Shown: positions 9,035 through 17,696 of the stretch, piece after piece
How positions within the stretch are numbered: the first letter of the stretch is position 1
Layout of the letters: each line of letters starts with the position of its first letter
Origin: Fimbriimonadales bacterium
GTDB taxonomy: Bacteria; Armatimonadota; Fimbriimonadia; Fimbriimonadales; GBS-DC
Assembly: GCA_026003075.1 (NCBI GenBank)
Contig: BPGO01000002.1
Span: 62,001-126,000 of the forward strand
DNA: 64,000 nucleotides
Direction: 5' to 3'
Position numbers and translations under genes: made by a program
Notes under the pieces: generated by a model
What the model was told of the DNA's origin: nothing
Databases searched by the model: none
What the model saw: the letters and a program-made list of their open reading frames with translations, nothing else

Positions 9035-9692
9035 CGAGCGAAGCATTAGGATAAGATCTCTCCACGCTGTTTTCATCGCTGTTGCAATCTTGCTACTGTT
9101 TGGCGTAGGGTGGATTGTCTGGCAGTCGCTCAACCCTACGCCTATCCAAAAGCGCGTTTCCACAACCACTGAAATCCAATACACAGGGCAATCGGGCAAG
9201 CCTGTTTCGGTGAAAATTCCGTTTCAGATAACCGACTGCCAAATAGAGGAGACTCCTAACGGCGCGCGCATCACACTGCAGCTCAAAGTTCTCAGCCCAG
9301 AAGCAGTGGCTACTCTTGAAAAAGCCGTGTATGTGCTGGGAATCCACACCGACAAGGGGCTGATTGTGTACGCCCACAATTCTGCTGCACTGCCGTTTCG
9401 TTCGCCTGCGATCTCCAAAGACGATGAACTGCTGGTTTTGGCAAAGGACTACCGCGTGATAGCGACAGGCGAATTCAAGCCTCAATATGATAAGAACCAG
9501 ATAATCATAGAGGTACCCGTGCCTTTACAGTTGCGTGAGGTGTCGCTGGTGCGTTTCCGATACTTGCCGTCGATTGCGGACGCCAAGCAGGTAGGAAAGA
9601 GGCAGTCTGGCGTTAATGAGTTCCCCATAGCAAGTTCGCTACGCCTCTCTCGGCCCAACGAAGGTCCTCGACGCGAGTACGCTTTCCCGTAG
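9018..9692 (+). CDS. Membrane-anchored protein, homologue of the preceding gene product
   Basis: About 224 residues. A short N-terminal stretch is followed by one hydrophobic helix (AVFIAVAILLLFGVGWIVW) and then an exported beta-rich domain homologous to residues 65-210 of the upstream protein. It lacks the linker and EF-hand-like C-terminus. ATGs at 9018 and 9024 are both possible; both overlap the upstream stop (9032-9034), indicating coupling. The type II topology, next to an ECF sigma factor, would allow a sensing role, but no anti-sigma motif is visible. Function unknown. Confidence 0.65.
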   Translation: MDMFADERSIRIRSLHAVFIAVAILLLFGVGWIVWQSLNPTPIQKRVSTTTEIQYTGQSGKPVSVKIPFQITDCQIEETPNGARITLQLKVLSPEAVATLEKAVYVLGIHTDKGLIVYAHNSAALPFRSPAISKDDELLVLAKDYRVIATGEFKPQYDKNQIIIEVPVPLQLREVSLVRFRYLPSIADAKQVGKRQSGVNEFPIASSLRLSRPNEGPRREYAFP

Positions 9693-9957
9693 GGCTTTTG
9701 GGCGTATGTGCGCTCAGAGACTGTTCAAGAACGCCTGTTTGAGCATTCTGTGCAGCGAAGCAGCAATAACCTACCCCTGTAGGAGCGATTTTGCGACCGT
9801 TTGCTTCTACAACGCACCGCATAGTCATGTGCCTTCACAAGCGCCTCGTACTTTTTTTTATACAGCCCCCAAGTTCAAACGGTAATCTGCACTGTCAAGT
9901 GCAATCCGTTCCTGCGGTGCTGGATTAGTCTGATGGACGCCGTTAGTAAGCCGATAG
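9693..9957. other. Intergenic gap with no recognised gene
   Basis: 265 bp between the exported-protein gene and the convergent DNA methyltransferase gene. It holds an 8-nt T run (about 9849-9856) without a strong hairpin. GAGACTGTTCAAGAACGCC near 9717 weakly resembles the possible IS end at 6229. No convincing gene or RNA was seen. Confidence 0.4.
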
Positions 9958-10848
9958 TCACCTGCATATCGTGTAGATTGTTTGCCTGAACTGTCCCGCA
10001 GGTATTCGTTCTACGCCCTGCCCCCAGATTTGCTCCAAGTCGGGCGTAAAACGATAGTAATGCTTCAGCGGGGCAACCGAGTCTGCCTCGCGCCACACCT
10101 CCAATCGCTCACGAATACACGTCACATTCTTCGGGTCTAACTCGATTGAGACCGAATGCCTACCCAGCTGACGCGCCACGACTGCTGTTGTGCCCGTGCC
10201 TGCAAACGGATCCAACACCCAATCGTCAGGCTCCGTAGAGCTGAGAATTATCCGCGCCAAGAGCGCCACAGGAGACTGCTGTTTGTGAAACCGCTCGCCT
10301 TGCAAATCGCGAATTGCCTCCTCGCCTGCAAAATAGCCCGAAGTCAACTCCCGAATATCGTCCCACACATCCGTCACGAACATTCCTGCTTCGCGCGGGT
10401 ATTTGTACTCAGGACGCAAAGGCGCGTCAATCCGCAGCCGGTGAAACACACGCGGCTTGCGTCCTTTGGTCGCAAACGCGATGATCTGATACTGCTTGCC
10501 AAACCGCCAGCCGTTGGGCACAGCCGAAGTGCGCTTCGTCCAGATAATCAGGTTTTGCAGCGTCCAGCCTGTTTCGCGCAGTATGCGCAGCACGAACTCC
10601 GTGTTCTTCTCACGCTGCATAAAGTAAATCGCGCCCCCCGCTTGAGTGAGACGATAAACCGCTTGACACACCTCCCCCATCCAACGCCAATACTCTTCTG
10701 CAGGCAAGTCATCCTCAAAGCAGACGTACTCCTTGCCTTGATTGAAGGGCGGATCCAAAAAAGTGAGCGCGAACTGGTAGCCCTCCGTTTCCAGTTGCGC
10801 CATTCGTTCAAGGCAGTCCCCTTCCAAGACCAGCGTGTGTGGAGTCAT
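9958..10848 (-). CDS. DNA methyltransferase, N6-adenine/N4-cytosine type (orphan)
   Basis: 296 residues. Motif IV LDPPFN (residues 31-36) precedes motif I LDPFAGTGTT (212-221), the order of beta-class amino-methyltransferases. DPPF suggests adenine-N6 or cytosine-N4 as target. KQQSPVALLARIILSS just before motif I is the usual motif X-like helix. No restriction endonuclease gene adjoins it, so it may be a solitary regulatory or protective methylase. TAGAAT lies 7 nt before the ATG, predicting a leaderless mRNA. Recognition sequence cannot be read from the gene. Confidence 0.9.
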   Translation of the reverse strand: MTPHTLVLEGDCLERMAQLETEGYQFALTFLDPPFNQGKEYVCFEDDLPAEEYWRWMGEVCQAVYRLTQAGGAIYFMQREKNTEFVLRILRETGWTLQNLIIWTKRTSAVPNGWRFGKQYQIIAFATKGRKPRVFHRLRIDAPLRPEYKYPREAGMFVTDVWDDIRELTSGYFAGEEAIRDLQGERFHKQQSPVALLARIILSSTEPDDWVLDPFAGTGTTAVVARQLGRHSVSIELDPKNVTCIRERLEVWREADSVAPLKHYYRFTPDLEQIWGQGVERIPAGQFRQTIYTICR

Positions 10849-10855
10849 CGTGGCA

Positions 10856-10861
10856 ATTCTA
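10856..10861 (-). promoter_or_regulatory. Predicted -10 element of the DNA methyltransferase gene
   Basis: GGGGTAGAAT with the hexamer 7 nt upstream of the ATG at 10848; no Shine-Dalgarno site lies between. Confidence 0.55.
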
Positions 10862-10905
10862 CCCCTATGCTTGTCTCTATTCTCTGCTGAAAAGAAAGCC
10901 GAACA

Positions 10906-11151
10906 TCAGCGTACTGCAGAAATAGCTGAATCGCCTCTGACCATACCCTCGTGATAAACAGAAGCGTCCTCAGGTCCCTGTTCCACCAGCCCCACCAGTT
11001 GATACAAAGGCGCATAGGCGTCATCGGCGGTTGCTTCCTGCGCCTCATGCAGATGGATGGCGATTTCCAGAGGCTGGTCCGTGGGCAGCGATACAGGCTG
11101 CTCAGGAATCAGCACCTTCCCATCAAACCGCGCTCGCAGCGTGATAACCAT
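10906..11151 (-). CDS. DUF104 / AF2212-like antitoxin-type protein
   Basis: 81 residues. The N-terminus ITLRARFDGKVLIPEQPVSL, followed by PTDQPLEIAIHL, matches the AF2212-like small beta-barrel domain found in VapB-like antitoxins. The rest (residues 40-81) carries no recognised motif. Such antitoxins are normally followed by a PIN-domain VapC, but the next gene downstream is the methyltransferase, so this is an orphan or has another role. TAGAAT (11158-11163, minus) is 6 nt from the ATG, predicting a leaderless mRNA. Confidence 0.7.
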   Translation of the reverse strand: MVITLRARFDGKVLIPEQPVSLPTDQPLEIAIHLHEAQEATADDAYAPLYQLVGLVEQGPEDASVYHEGMVRGDSAISAVR

Positions 11152-11157
11152 AGCCTA

Positions 11158-11163
11158 ATTCTA
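11158..11163 (-). promoter_or_regulatory. Predicted -10 element of the DUF104 gene
   Basis: GGTAGAAT with the hexamer 6 nt upstream of the ATG at 11151. Confidence 0.55.
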
Positions 11164-11211
11164 CCGCCTCGCAGGAACTCCCCACTCCACGCCGAATCTT
11201 CCCCTCCCGAT

Positions 11212-14200
11212 ATGCGTAAGTATGCGTTCGTTCTGGCGAGTTTGTTGTGCGCAGTGTGTTTTGCGCAGTCGGCTATCAAGTTTGCTCGGTTCCCCGCGCC
11301 GTCGCCCGACGGAACCCAAATCGCCTTCGCATGGCAAGGCGACCTGTGGATTGCCCCCATCACAGGCGGCACGGCACAACGCCTCACCATCCACCCCGCC
11401 TACGACTTCGCGCCCATCTGGTCGCCCGACGGCAAAAAAATCGCCTTCACCTCCGATAGACACGGCAACGACGATGTGTTCGTACTCCACTTGGATACGG
11501 GCACAGTGCAACGCCTCACCTACTTCTCTGGGCGCGACCGCGCCTACGGCTGGACGCCCGATAGCCAAGCCGTGCTGTTCGAATCGCGCCGCGACGCCGA
11601 ACCCTACGGCGCCGACTTCAGCGCCTATGTCGCCCCCCTCAGCGGCGGCACGCCCTACCGCCTGCACAAAGCCAGCGGCTCGCCCTTTGCCCTGTCGCCC
11701 GACGGCAAGCGCCTCGCCTTCGTGCGACGCGACGCCAGCTGGTGGCGCAAAGGCTACAAAGGCAGCGCGCAAGGCGACCTGTGGCTGATTGACCTCGCCA
11801 CCCAACGCTACACCCGCCTCACCGACACTGATACCCCCGACACCTTCCCAATGTGGAGCGCAGACGGACGCACCCTCTACTTCGTCTCCGAGCGCGACGG
11901 GACCGCCAACCTCTACGCGATGGACGTCCAAACCCGCCGCGTGCGCCAACTCACCCGCTTCAAAGACGACGGCGTGCGCTTCCCCCAAATCAGCGCGAAC
12001 GGCAAAGTGATTACCTTCGAGCAGGGCATGGAGGTCTATCGGCTGGACACGGCGACAGGCGCACTCAGCACGATTAGCCTGCAAGTCCCCGCCCAAGACC
12101 GCCGCGCTGCCGAAACCGTGCGCCGCACCTTCAGCGCGAATGTGGACGACTATGCCCTCGCCCCCGACGCCAAAGAGTTCGTGTATGTGGTGCGGGGCGA
12201 GCTGTTCGCGGCGCGCTTCCCCGATGGCGGTCCCTCGCGCAACCTCACCGAAACCGTTGAACCCGAAGGCAGCCCGCAACTCTCGCCCGACGGCAAAACG
12301 GTTTACTTTGAAGCCGAGCGTGATGGCGCCACGCACATCTTCAAGCTCACCTCCGATGACCCCGACGAGCCACGCCTGCGCCGCGCCCGCAAGCACAAAC
12401 TGGAGCAACTCACCAACAGCCCCCAAGGCGAAAGCAAACCCCGCCTCTCGCCCGATGGCAAACTGCTTGCCTTCCAACGCGGACAGGGCGAACTGGTGGT
12501 GATGCACCTTGAGACCAAGCAGGAACGCACCCTCACCACCTCGTGGAACTTGGGCAACATCGTCTGGTCGCCCGACAGCCGCTGGATTGCCTTCGACCGC
12601 TACGACGAGAACTACAACAGCGATGTGTTCATCGTGCGCGTGCCTGAGTTCGAAACGCCCAAAGAGGAAAAACCCGCCGAGAGCAACCCGCCCGCAACTT
12701 CCCCCACGCCATCGGAGAGCATCCCCACGACAACGTTATCCATAACATCGTCGACGGAGACGAATTCCTTGCCGATGGAGAGCTATTCCACGACGATGGA
12801 TTGCTATTCCATGACGACGGAGAGCTATTCCACGACGATGGAGAGCTATTCCACGGCGACGGATAGCCATTCCACGGCGATGGAGAGCCATCCAACGCGG
12901 ATGCACCACGCGCAGCAAACCGAGATAGTCATCCACAACATCTCCCAGCACCCTCGCAACGACTTCGCCCCCAGCTGGTCGGCGGATGGACGCGCGTTGG
13001 TGTTCCTCTCGGAGCGCGAGACCGACACGCTCAACATCTGCCATGTGTGGCTGCGCCGCGAAGACTTTGAACGCACCCGCGCTGACCGCGAAGACGAAGA
13101 AGACGACAAGCACGACGCCCCGAAAAAGGAAGACAAAAAAGACCCCGTGCGCGTGGCGATCGACTTTGAAGACATCCACCTGCGCGTGCGGTTGGTGACG
13201 CGCTATCCTGCAGGCGTGCAAGAAGCGGTGGTCGCGCCCGACGCCGAGCAAATCGCCTTCCGCAGCGCGTATCAGGGGCAAGCCGACCTGTACACCATCA
13301 AGTGGGACGGCAGCGACGAGCGACGCCTCACCACAGGCGGGCTATCCCCCGAGAACCTGCAGTGGAGCAAGGACGGCAAGACGATCTACTTCCTCAGTCG
13401 GGGCAGGTTGCAGCGCATCGCGGCAAGTGGCGGTAGCCCCCAAGCCACACGCACCGACGCCGAAATCACGATTGATCTCGCCAAAGAGCGCGAATATATC
13501 TACGACGCCGCGTGGCGCACGCTGAACGAAACCTTCTACGACCCGAACTTCCACGGCGTGAACTGGGCAGCCATGCGCGAGAAGTATCGCCCGTACCTGC
13601 CCTATGCCCAAGCCGACCGCGACTTCACGGCGGTCGTGCTGATGATGCTGGGCGAGTTGCGTGCGTCGCACTTGAGTTTCTCGCTGGCGCGTGCCGAGAC
13701 CACCGACGCGCCCTCCAACACGGGCATGCTGGGCGTGGTGTTCGGCAACGAGCGCGACGGCGACGGCTTGCTTCTCGAGCGGGTGTTGCCCAATACGCCA
13801 GCCTCGCGCAAGGATGTGAACCTACAAGCAGGCGAGCGCATTCTGGCGATTGACGGCAAACCTATCACGCGCACCACGAATGTGTACCAACTGCTGGAGA
13901 ACACCGTCGGAAAGCGAATCGAACTGCGTGTGCGCGGCAGGGACGGAAGCGAGCGCACCGTATTCCTGCGCCCGATTTCGGTTGCCGAGTTCAACAGCGC
14001 CGTCTATCGCGATTGGGTGGAGCGCAACCGTCAGTATGTGGCGGAGCGCACAGGCGGGCGCGTGGGCTATGTGCATATTCAGGCGATGGGCGAAGCGAGC
14101 CTGCGCGAGTTCGAGCGCGACCTGTACGCGGTCGCCTACGGGAAAGAGGCGCTGATTATCGATGTGCGCTACAACGGAGGCGGGCGCACGGCGGACTACC

Positions 14201-14632
14201 TGCTCGCGATGCTCCACCCACCGCGCCACGCCTACACCGTCGGGCGCAACGGCGAGCGGGGCTATCCGCAAGACAGGCTGCCCGTCATCGGGTGGCATCA
14301 GCCGATTGCCGTGCTGTGCAACGAGCGCAGCTTCAGCAACGCCGAAATCTTCGCCCACGCCATCAAGACGCTCAAGCGCGGTCCGCTGGTTGGCATCCCC
14401 ACCGCAGGCGGCGTGATTAGCACTGGACAGCGCCGCCTGATGGACGGCAGCAGCGTGTCTACGCCTGGGCGCGGCTGGTTCACGATTGACAAAGGCATCA
14501 ACTCTGGAGGGCAACGGCGCGGTTCCTGACCACCTTGTGGACTACACCCCCGAGGACGAGGCGCACCACCGCGACCCGCAACTGGACAAGGCGATCGAGG
14601 TTGTACTCCGAGAACGCAACCGTAGCAGGTAA
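11212..14632 (+). CDS. Tricorn-type S41 protease with TolB/WD40-like propeller (apparent frameshift near the 3' end)
   Basis: The product starts with a signal peptide (YAFVLASLLCAVCFAQ) at the ATG 11212. Many TolB-like blades follow (repeated LSPDGK, WSPDSR, FSADGR-like units), then a Ser/Thr-rich repeat, an acidic/lysine-rich stretch, a PDZ domain (GERILAIDGKPI) and the S41 catalytic part: IDVRYNGGGRTADYLL, then NERSFSNAEIFAHAI with the nucleophile Ser. This is the layout of Tricorn proteases, which degrade oligopeptides; here it is probably periplasmic. As printed the frame stops at 14529. Dropping one base near 14506 restores the family C-terminus (INLEGNGAVPDHLVDYTPED) to a stop at 14630-14632. 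That net +1 break is probably a sequence error. Confidence 0.85.
12771..12896 (+). repeat. 21-bp tandem repeat inside the Tricorn-like gene
   Basis: Six 21-bp units of the form GACGATGGAGAGCTATTCCAC with a few substitutions, plus a degenerate unit at 12750-12770. They encode heptads such as ESYSTTM, a Ser/Thr-rich linker between propeller blades. The unit length keeps the reading frame. Confidence 0.9.
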
Positions 14633-14635
14633 ACT
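14630..14635 (+). promoter_or_regulatory. Predicted -10 element of the GH5 gene, overlapping the protease stop codon
   Basis: GGTAAACT; its first three bases are the TAA stop of the restored Tricorn-like frame. The hexamer ends 6 nt before the GH5 ATG, with no Shine-Dalgarno site. Confidence 0.55.
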
Positions 14636-14641
14636 CACGCT

Positions 14642-15653
14642 ATGACGCGACAGCGCACAGTACCTGAGCCGAAGCCGCGCCAGCTCCCCCGCTGGCGTGG
14701 TTTCAACCTGCTCCATAAGTTCAACCGAGCGTGGAGCAACCGCCCCTTTGAAGAACAGGACTTCGAATGGATTGCTGAACTCGGCTTCAACTTCGTGCGC
14801 CTGCCGATGGACTATCGCATCTGGACCGACCCCGACAACCCTTACCGTCTACGCGAAGCGGATCTGCGCGAGATCGACCGCGCCGTGCGCTTCGGCGAAA
14901 AGTACAAGGTGCATGTGCAGATCAACTTCCATCGGGCGCCGGGCTACACCGTCGCTGCGCCCCCCGAACCGCTTAACCTATGGAAAGACGAGGAAGCACA
15001 AAAAATCTGCGTGCATCACTGGACACAGTTCGCCAAACGCTATCACGGCATTCCCAACCGCCAACTGAGCTTCAACCTGTTCAACGAGCCGGCGGGCGTG
15101 GACGCCGAATCGCACCGTAAGGTGGTGGAGCGCGTGGTGGAAGCCATCCGTAACGAGGATGCGAACCGCCTCATCGTGTGCGACGGGCGCGACTGGGGTA
15201 TGACGCCGAACGAGGAATTAGCGCCGCTGCAATGTGGCTCAGGCGACGCGCGGATATCAACCCTTCCGACTGACGCACTATCGTGCCGAGTGGGTGCAGG
15301 GTTCCGACCGCTGGGAACCGCCCAACGAGTATCCCTTGCGTGAAGGCGATGTCGTCTGGGACAAGCAACGCCTCTGGGAGACCTATTACGCACGCTGGAA
15401 GGCGCTGGAGAAGAAAGGCGTCGGCGTGATGGTCGGCGAGTTCGGCGCTTATAAACACACCCCGCATAAGGTCGTCCTCGCATGGATGCGCGACCTGCTG
15501 GAACTGTGGAAGCAGGCGAACTGGGGCTGGGCGCTGTGGAACTTCAAGGGCACTTTCGGCATTCTGGACAGCGAGCGCGCCGATGTGTCTTATGAAAACT
15601 GGCGTGGACACAAGTTAGACCGCGCGATGCTGCGCTTGTTGCAGGAACATTAA
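14642..15653 (+). CDS. GH5-type glycoside hydrolase (apparent frameshift)
   Basis: The N-terminal part (WRGFNLLHKFN, FVRLPMDYRIW, FNLFNEPAG with the acid/base Glu) runs in one frame from 14642. The C-terminal part (ATRGYQPFRLTHYRAEW, VMVGEFGAYKH with the nucleophile Glu, WGWALWNFKG) runs in the +1 frame to 15653. Together they give a complete cellulase/endoglycosidase (about 336 residues) of the GH5 TIM-barrel family. The two frames meet around 15230, where one extra base (GCTGCAATGTGG) explains the break. No signal peptide is seen, so it is probably cytoplasmic. The substrate within GH5 cannot be decided. Either a sequence error or a recent pseudogene; I favour the former. Confidence 0.85.
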
Positions 15654-15679
15654 CGCCCACGCCGAATCTTCTTCACCCG

Positions 15680-17665
15680 ATGGCGGTACAAGACGAGTTA
15701 GTTCGGGCGCGGCAAACTGCCGAGGAGGTCGCCGCCGAAGAACATAAGTTCCAGGAAGGTTTCACTTTCAGAACCTTCCTGGGGCTTCTGTTCGTGGCGT
15801 TCGTGATGTTGCCTGGCAGCATCTACATGGGGCTGGTCGCGGGCGTCGGCTTGGGCGCCGCGGCGGAGTGGGTGACCATCGTGCTGTTTGCGGAGGTGAT
15901 GCGCCGCTCGCTGCAACCCTTGAAGCGACAGGAGATCTACATGCTCTACTACATCGCGGCGTCGCTGACCGCGATGGGGCTGTATGGTCTGTCGGGCGGG
16001 CCGTTGCAGTGGAAAATCTGGGATCAGTTTTTTGTGCAGTCTGCCCCCGCCGCGCCGATTGCCGATCAGGTGCCGCGCTGGGCGGTTCCCGCACCCGACT
16101 CGCCCGCTTTACGCGAGCGCACTTTCTTAGATAGCGCATGGGCGGTGCCTCTCTTCCTGCTGATGCTCACCGAGATTCTCGGGCGCGCCAGCTGGATGAG
16201 CATGGGCTACCTGCTGTTTCGGATGACCTCCGATGTGGAGAAGCTCCCGTTTCCCATGGCGCCGGTGGCGGCGTCGGGCGCGCTCGCGCTTGCCGAAGCC
16301 GGCAGCCGCGAAGAATCGTGGCGCTGGGGTGTGTTCTCCACAGGTGCGGTGATTGGCATGGGGTTTGGACTGTTCTATGTGGGAATCCCTGTGTTCACCG
16401 GCACGCTGTTCGGCAACGCGCTGCAACTGATTCCCATCCCGTTTTTGGACTTGACTCAAAATGTGGAGGCGAGCTTGCCGACCGCGATTGTTGGTATCTC
16501 TATCAATCTCGGCGAGGTGCTCGTGGGCTTCGTGCTGCCGTATCACATTTTGCTGGGCGCGGCGATTAGCTCCGTGGCGACCTATGTGGTGGCGAACCCG
16601 ATACTCTATCGTGCAGGGTTCATCCCCAACTGGCAACCGAACTCCCCGGCGCTGCAGACCAAACTTGCCGCCGACTTAGACTTCTGGCTGGCGATTATTG
16701 TCGGGTTGCAACTCGCGGTCGCGGTGATTGGCGTGGGTATGGTCGTGCGTACCTTGCGCGAGTACCGCACGAACCAGTCGCTGCGCTTGCGGGGTCTTGC
16801 CCCACCGCCCGGACGCGGCGACCCACCGCTCTGGATCCCCCTCGCTGTATGGGCGGTTTCGGTGGTCTCCTATATTGCGCTCTGCCGTTGGCTGGTGCCC
16901 GACTTCCCCCTTTGGATTGTTGCTGGCTTCGGGCTGCTGTGGAGTCCGCTGAACAGCTATGTCTCGGCACGCATGGTCGGACTGACGGGGCAGGGGGTCT
17001 CCGTGCCGTTTATCAAAGAGGTGGCGATTATTAGCAGTCGCTACCCGCGCGTGGACATCTGGTATGCACCGCTGCCGCTCTACGACCACGGCGGGTCGGC
17101 GCAGCGGTTCCGTGAGGTGGAACTCACGGGCACAAAGTTCACCAGTATCCTGAAGGCGGAGCTGGTGATGTTGCCCGTGATTTTCATTGCGAGTTTCCTG
17201 TTCTGGGCGTTTTTCTGGAAGGCAAGTCCGATACCCTCGCCGTTGTTCCCGTTCGCGCAGAAGATGTGGCCCTACTATGCACAGATGGAGGCGGTCTGGA
17301 AGCAGATTAACCTCCCACAGAGCCAGATCCGTGATGTGGTGTTGAACGCGCTGAATATCCCGCGCATCCTCATCGGTTTCGTGTCGGGGCTGGGGCTGTT
17401 CTGGATGTTCAACGCTTTCAAGTTCCCGATCCTGCTGTTTTACGGGTTGGTGAGCGGTGTGGGGCAGCTGCCCCACTTTACGCTGCCGAAGTTGTTAGGA
17501 GCGTGGTTAGGGCATCGCTACTTCAAGAAGCGCTATGGTGAGGAGAACTGGGCGCGCTACGCCCCCGTGCTCCTGGCAGGCTTCTTCTGCGGGATGGGGC
17601 TGGTGGGAATGTTGGGCATCGCCATGGCGCTCGTGGCGAAATCGGTATCGGTACTGCCGTACTGA
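15680..17665 (+). CDS. OPT-like polytopic membrane protein (DUF6785/6784 type)
   Basis: 661 residues. After a charged N-terminal stretch of about 30 residues there are roughly 14-16 hydrophobic segments. The organisation, with MGYLLFRMTSDVEKLPFPMA and the Gly-rich SINLGEVLVGFVLP, resembles oligopeptide-transporter (OPT) superfamily proteins that are abundant in Armatimonadota and Planctomycetes. Substrate is unknown; the peptidase and glycosidase genes upstream make a nutrient role plausible. The 14-mer CACGCCGAATCTTC lies just before the start and is repeated before the Tricorn-like gene. No Shine-Dalgarno site is visible. Confidence 0.75.
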   Translation: MAVQDELVRARQTAEEVAAEEHKFQEGFTFRTFLGLLFVAFVMLPGSIYMGLVAGVGLGAAAEWVTIVLFAEVMRRSLQPLKRQEIYMLYYIAASLTAMGLYGLSGGPLQWKIWDQFFVQSAPAAPIADQVPRWAVPAPDSPALRERTFLDSAWAVPLFLLMLTEILGRASWMSMGYLLFRMTSDVEKLPFPMAPVAASGALALAEAGSREESWRWGVFSTGAVIGMGFGLFYVGIPVFTGTLFGNALQLIPIPFLDLTQNVEASLPTAIVGISINLGEVLVGFVLPYHILLGAAISSVATYVVANPILYRAGFIPNWQPNSPALQTKLAADLDFWLAIIVGLQLAVAVIGVGMVVRTLREYRTNQSLRLRGLAPPPGRGDPPLWIPLAVWAVSVVSYIALCRWLVPDFPLWIVAGFGLLWSPLNSYVSARMVGLTGQGVSVPFIKEVAIISSRYPRVDIWYAPLPLYDHGGSAQRFREVELTGTKFTSILKAELVMLPVIFIASFLFWAFFWKASPIPSPLFPFAQKMWPYYAQMEAVWKQINLPQSQIRDVVLNALNIPRILIGFVSGLGLFWMFNAFKFPILLFYGLVSGVGQLPHFTLPKLLGAWLGHRYFKKRYGEENWARYAPVLLAGFFCGMGLVGMLGIAMALVAKSVSVLPY

Positions 17666-17696
17666 GCGATGCCCAACGAAGTTCTGGTGCAGCGCG

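Noticed and set aside
10951-11211. N-terminal extension of the Tricorn-like protein from 10951
   Set aside because: The signal peptide begins at 11212, and the upstream frame lies over the antisense DUF104 gene.
11161-12507. Long open frame (448 codons) on the minus strand inside the Tricorn-like gene
   Set aside because: The plus-strand frame has clear propeller repeats; the antisense frame is an effect of G+C-rich codon bias and its residues match no protein pattern.
14500-14635. Programmed +1 frameshift in the Tricorn-like gene
   Set aside because: No slippery codon, stop-codon context or shared motif is found among the eight break sites; insertion errors explain all of them more simply.
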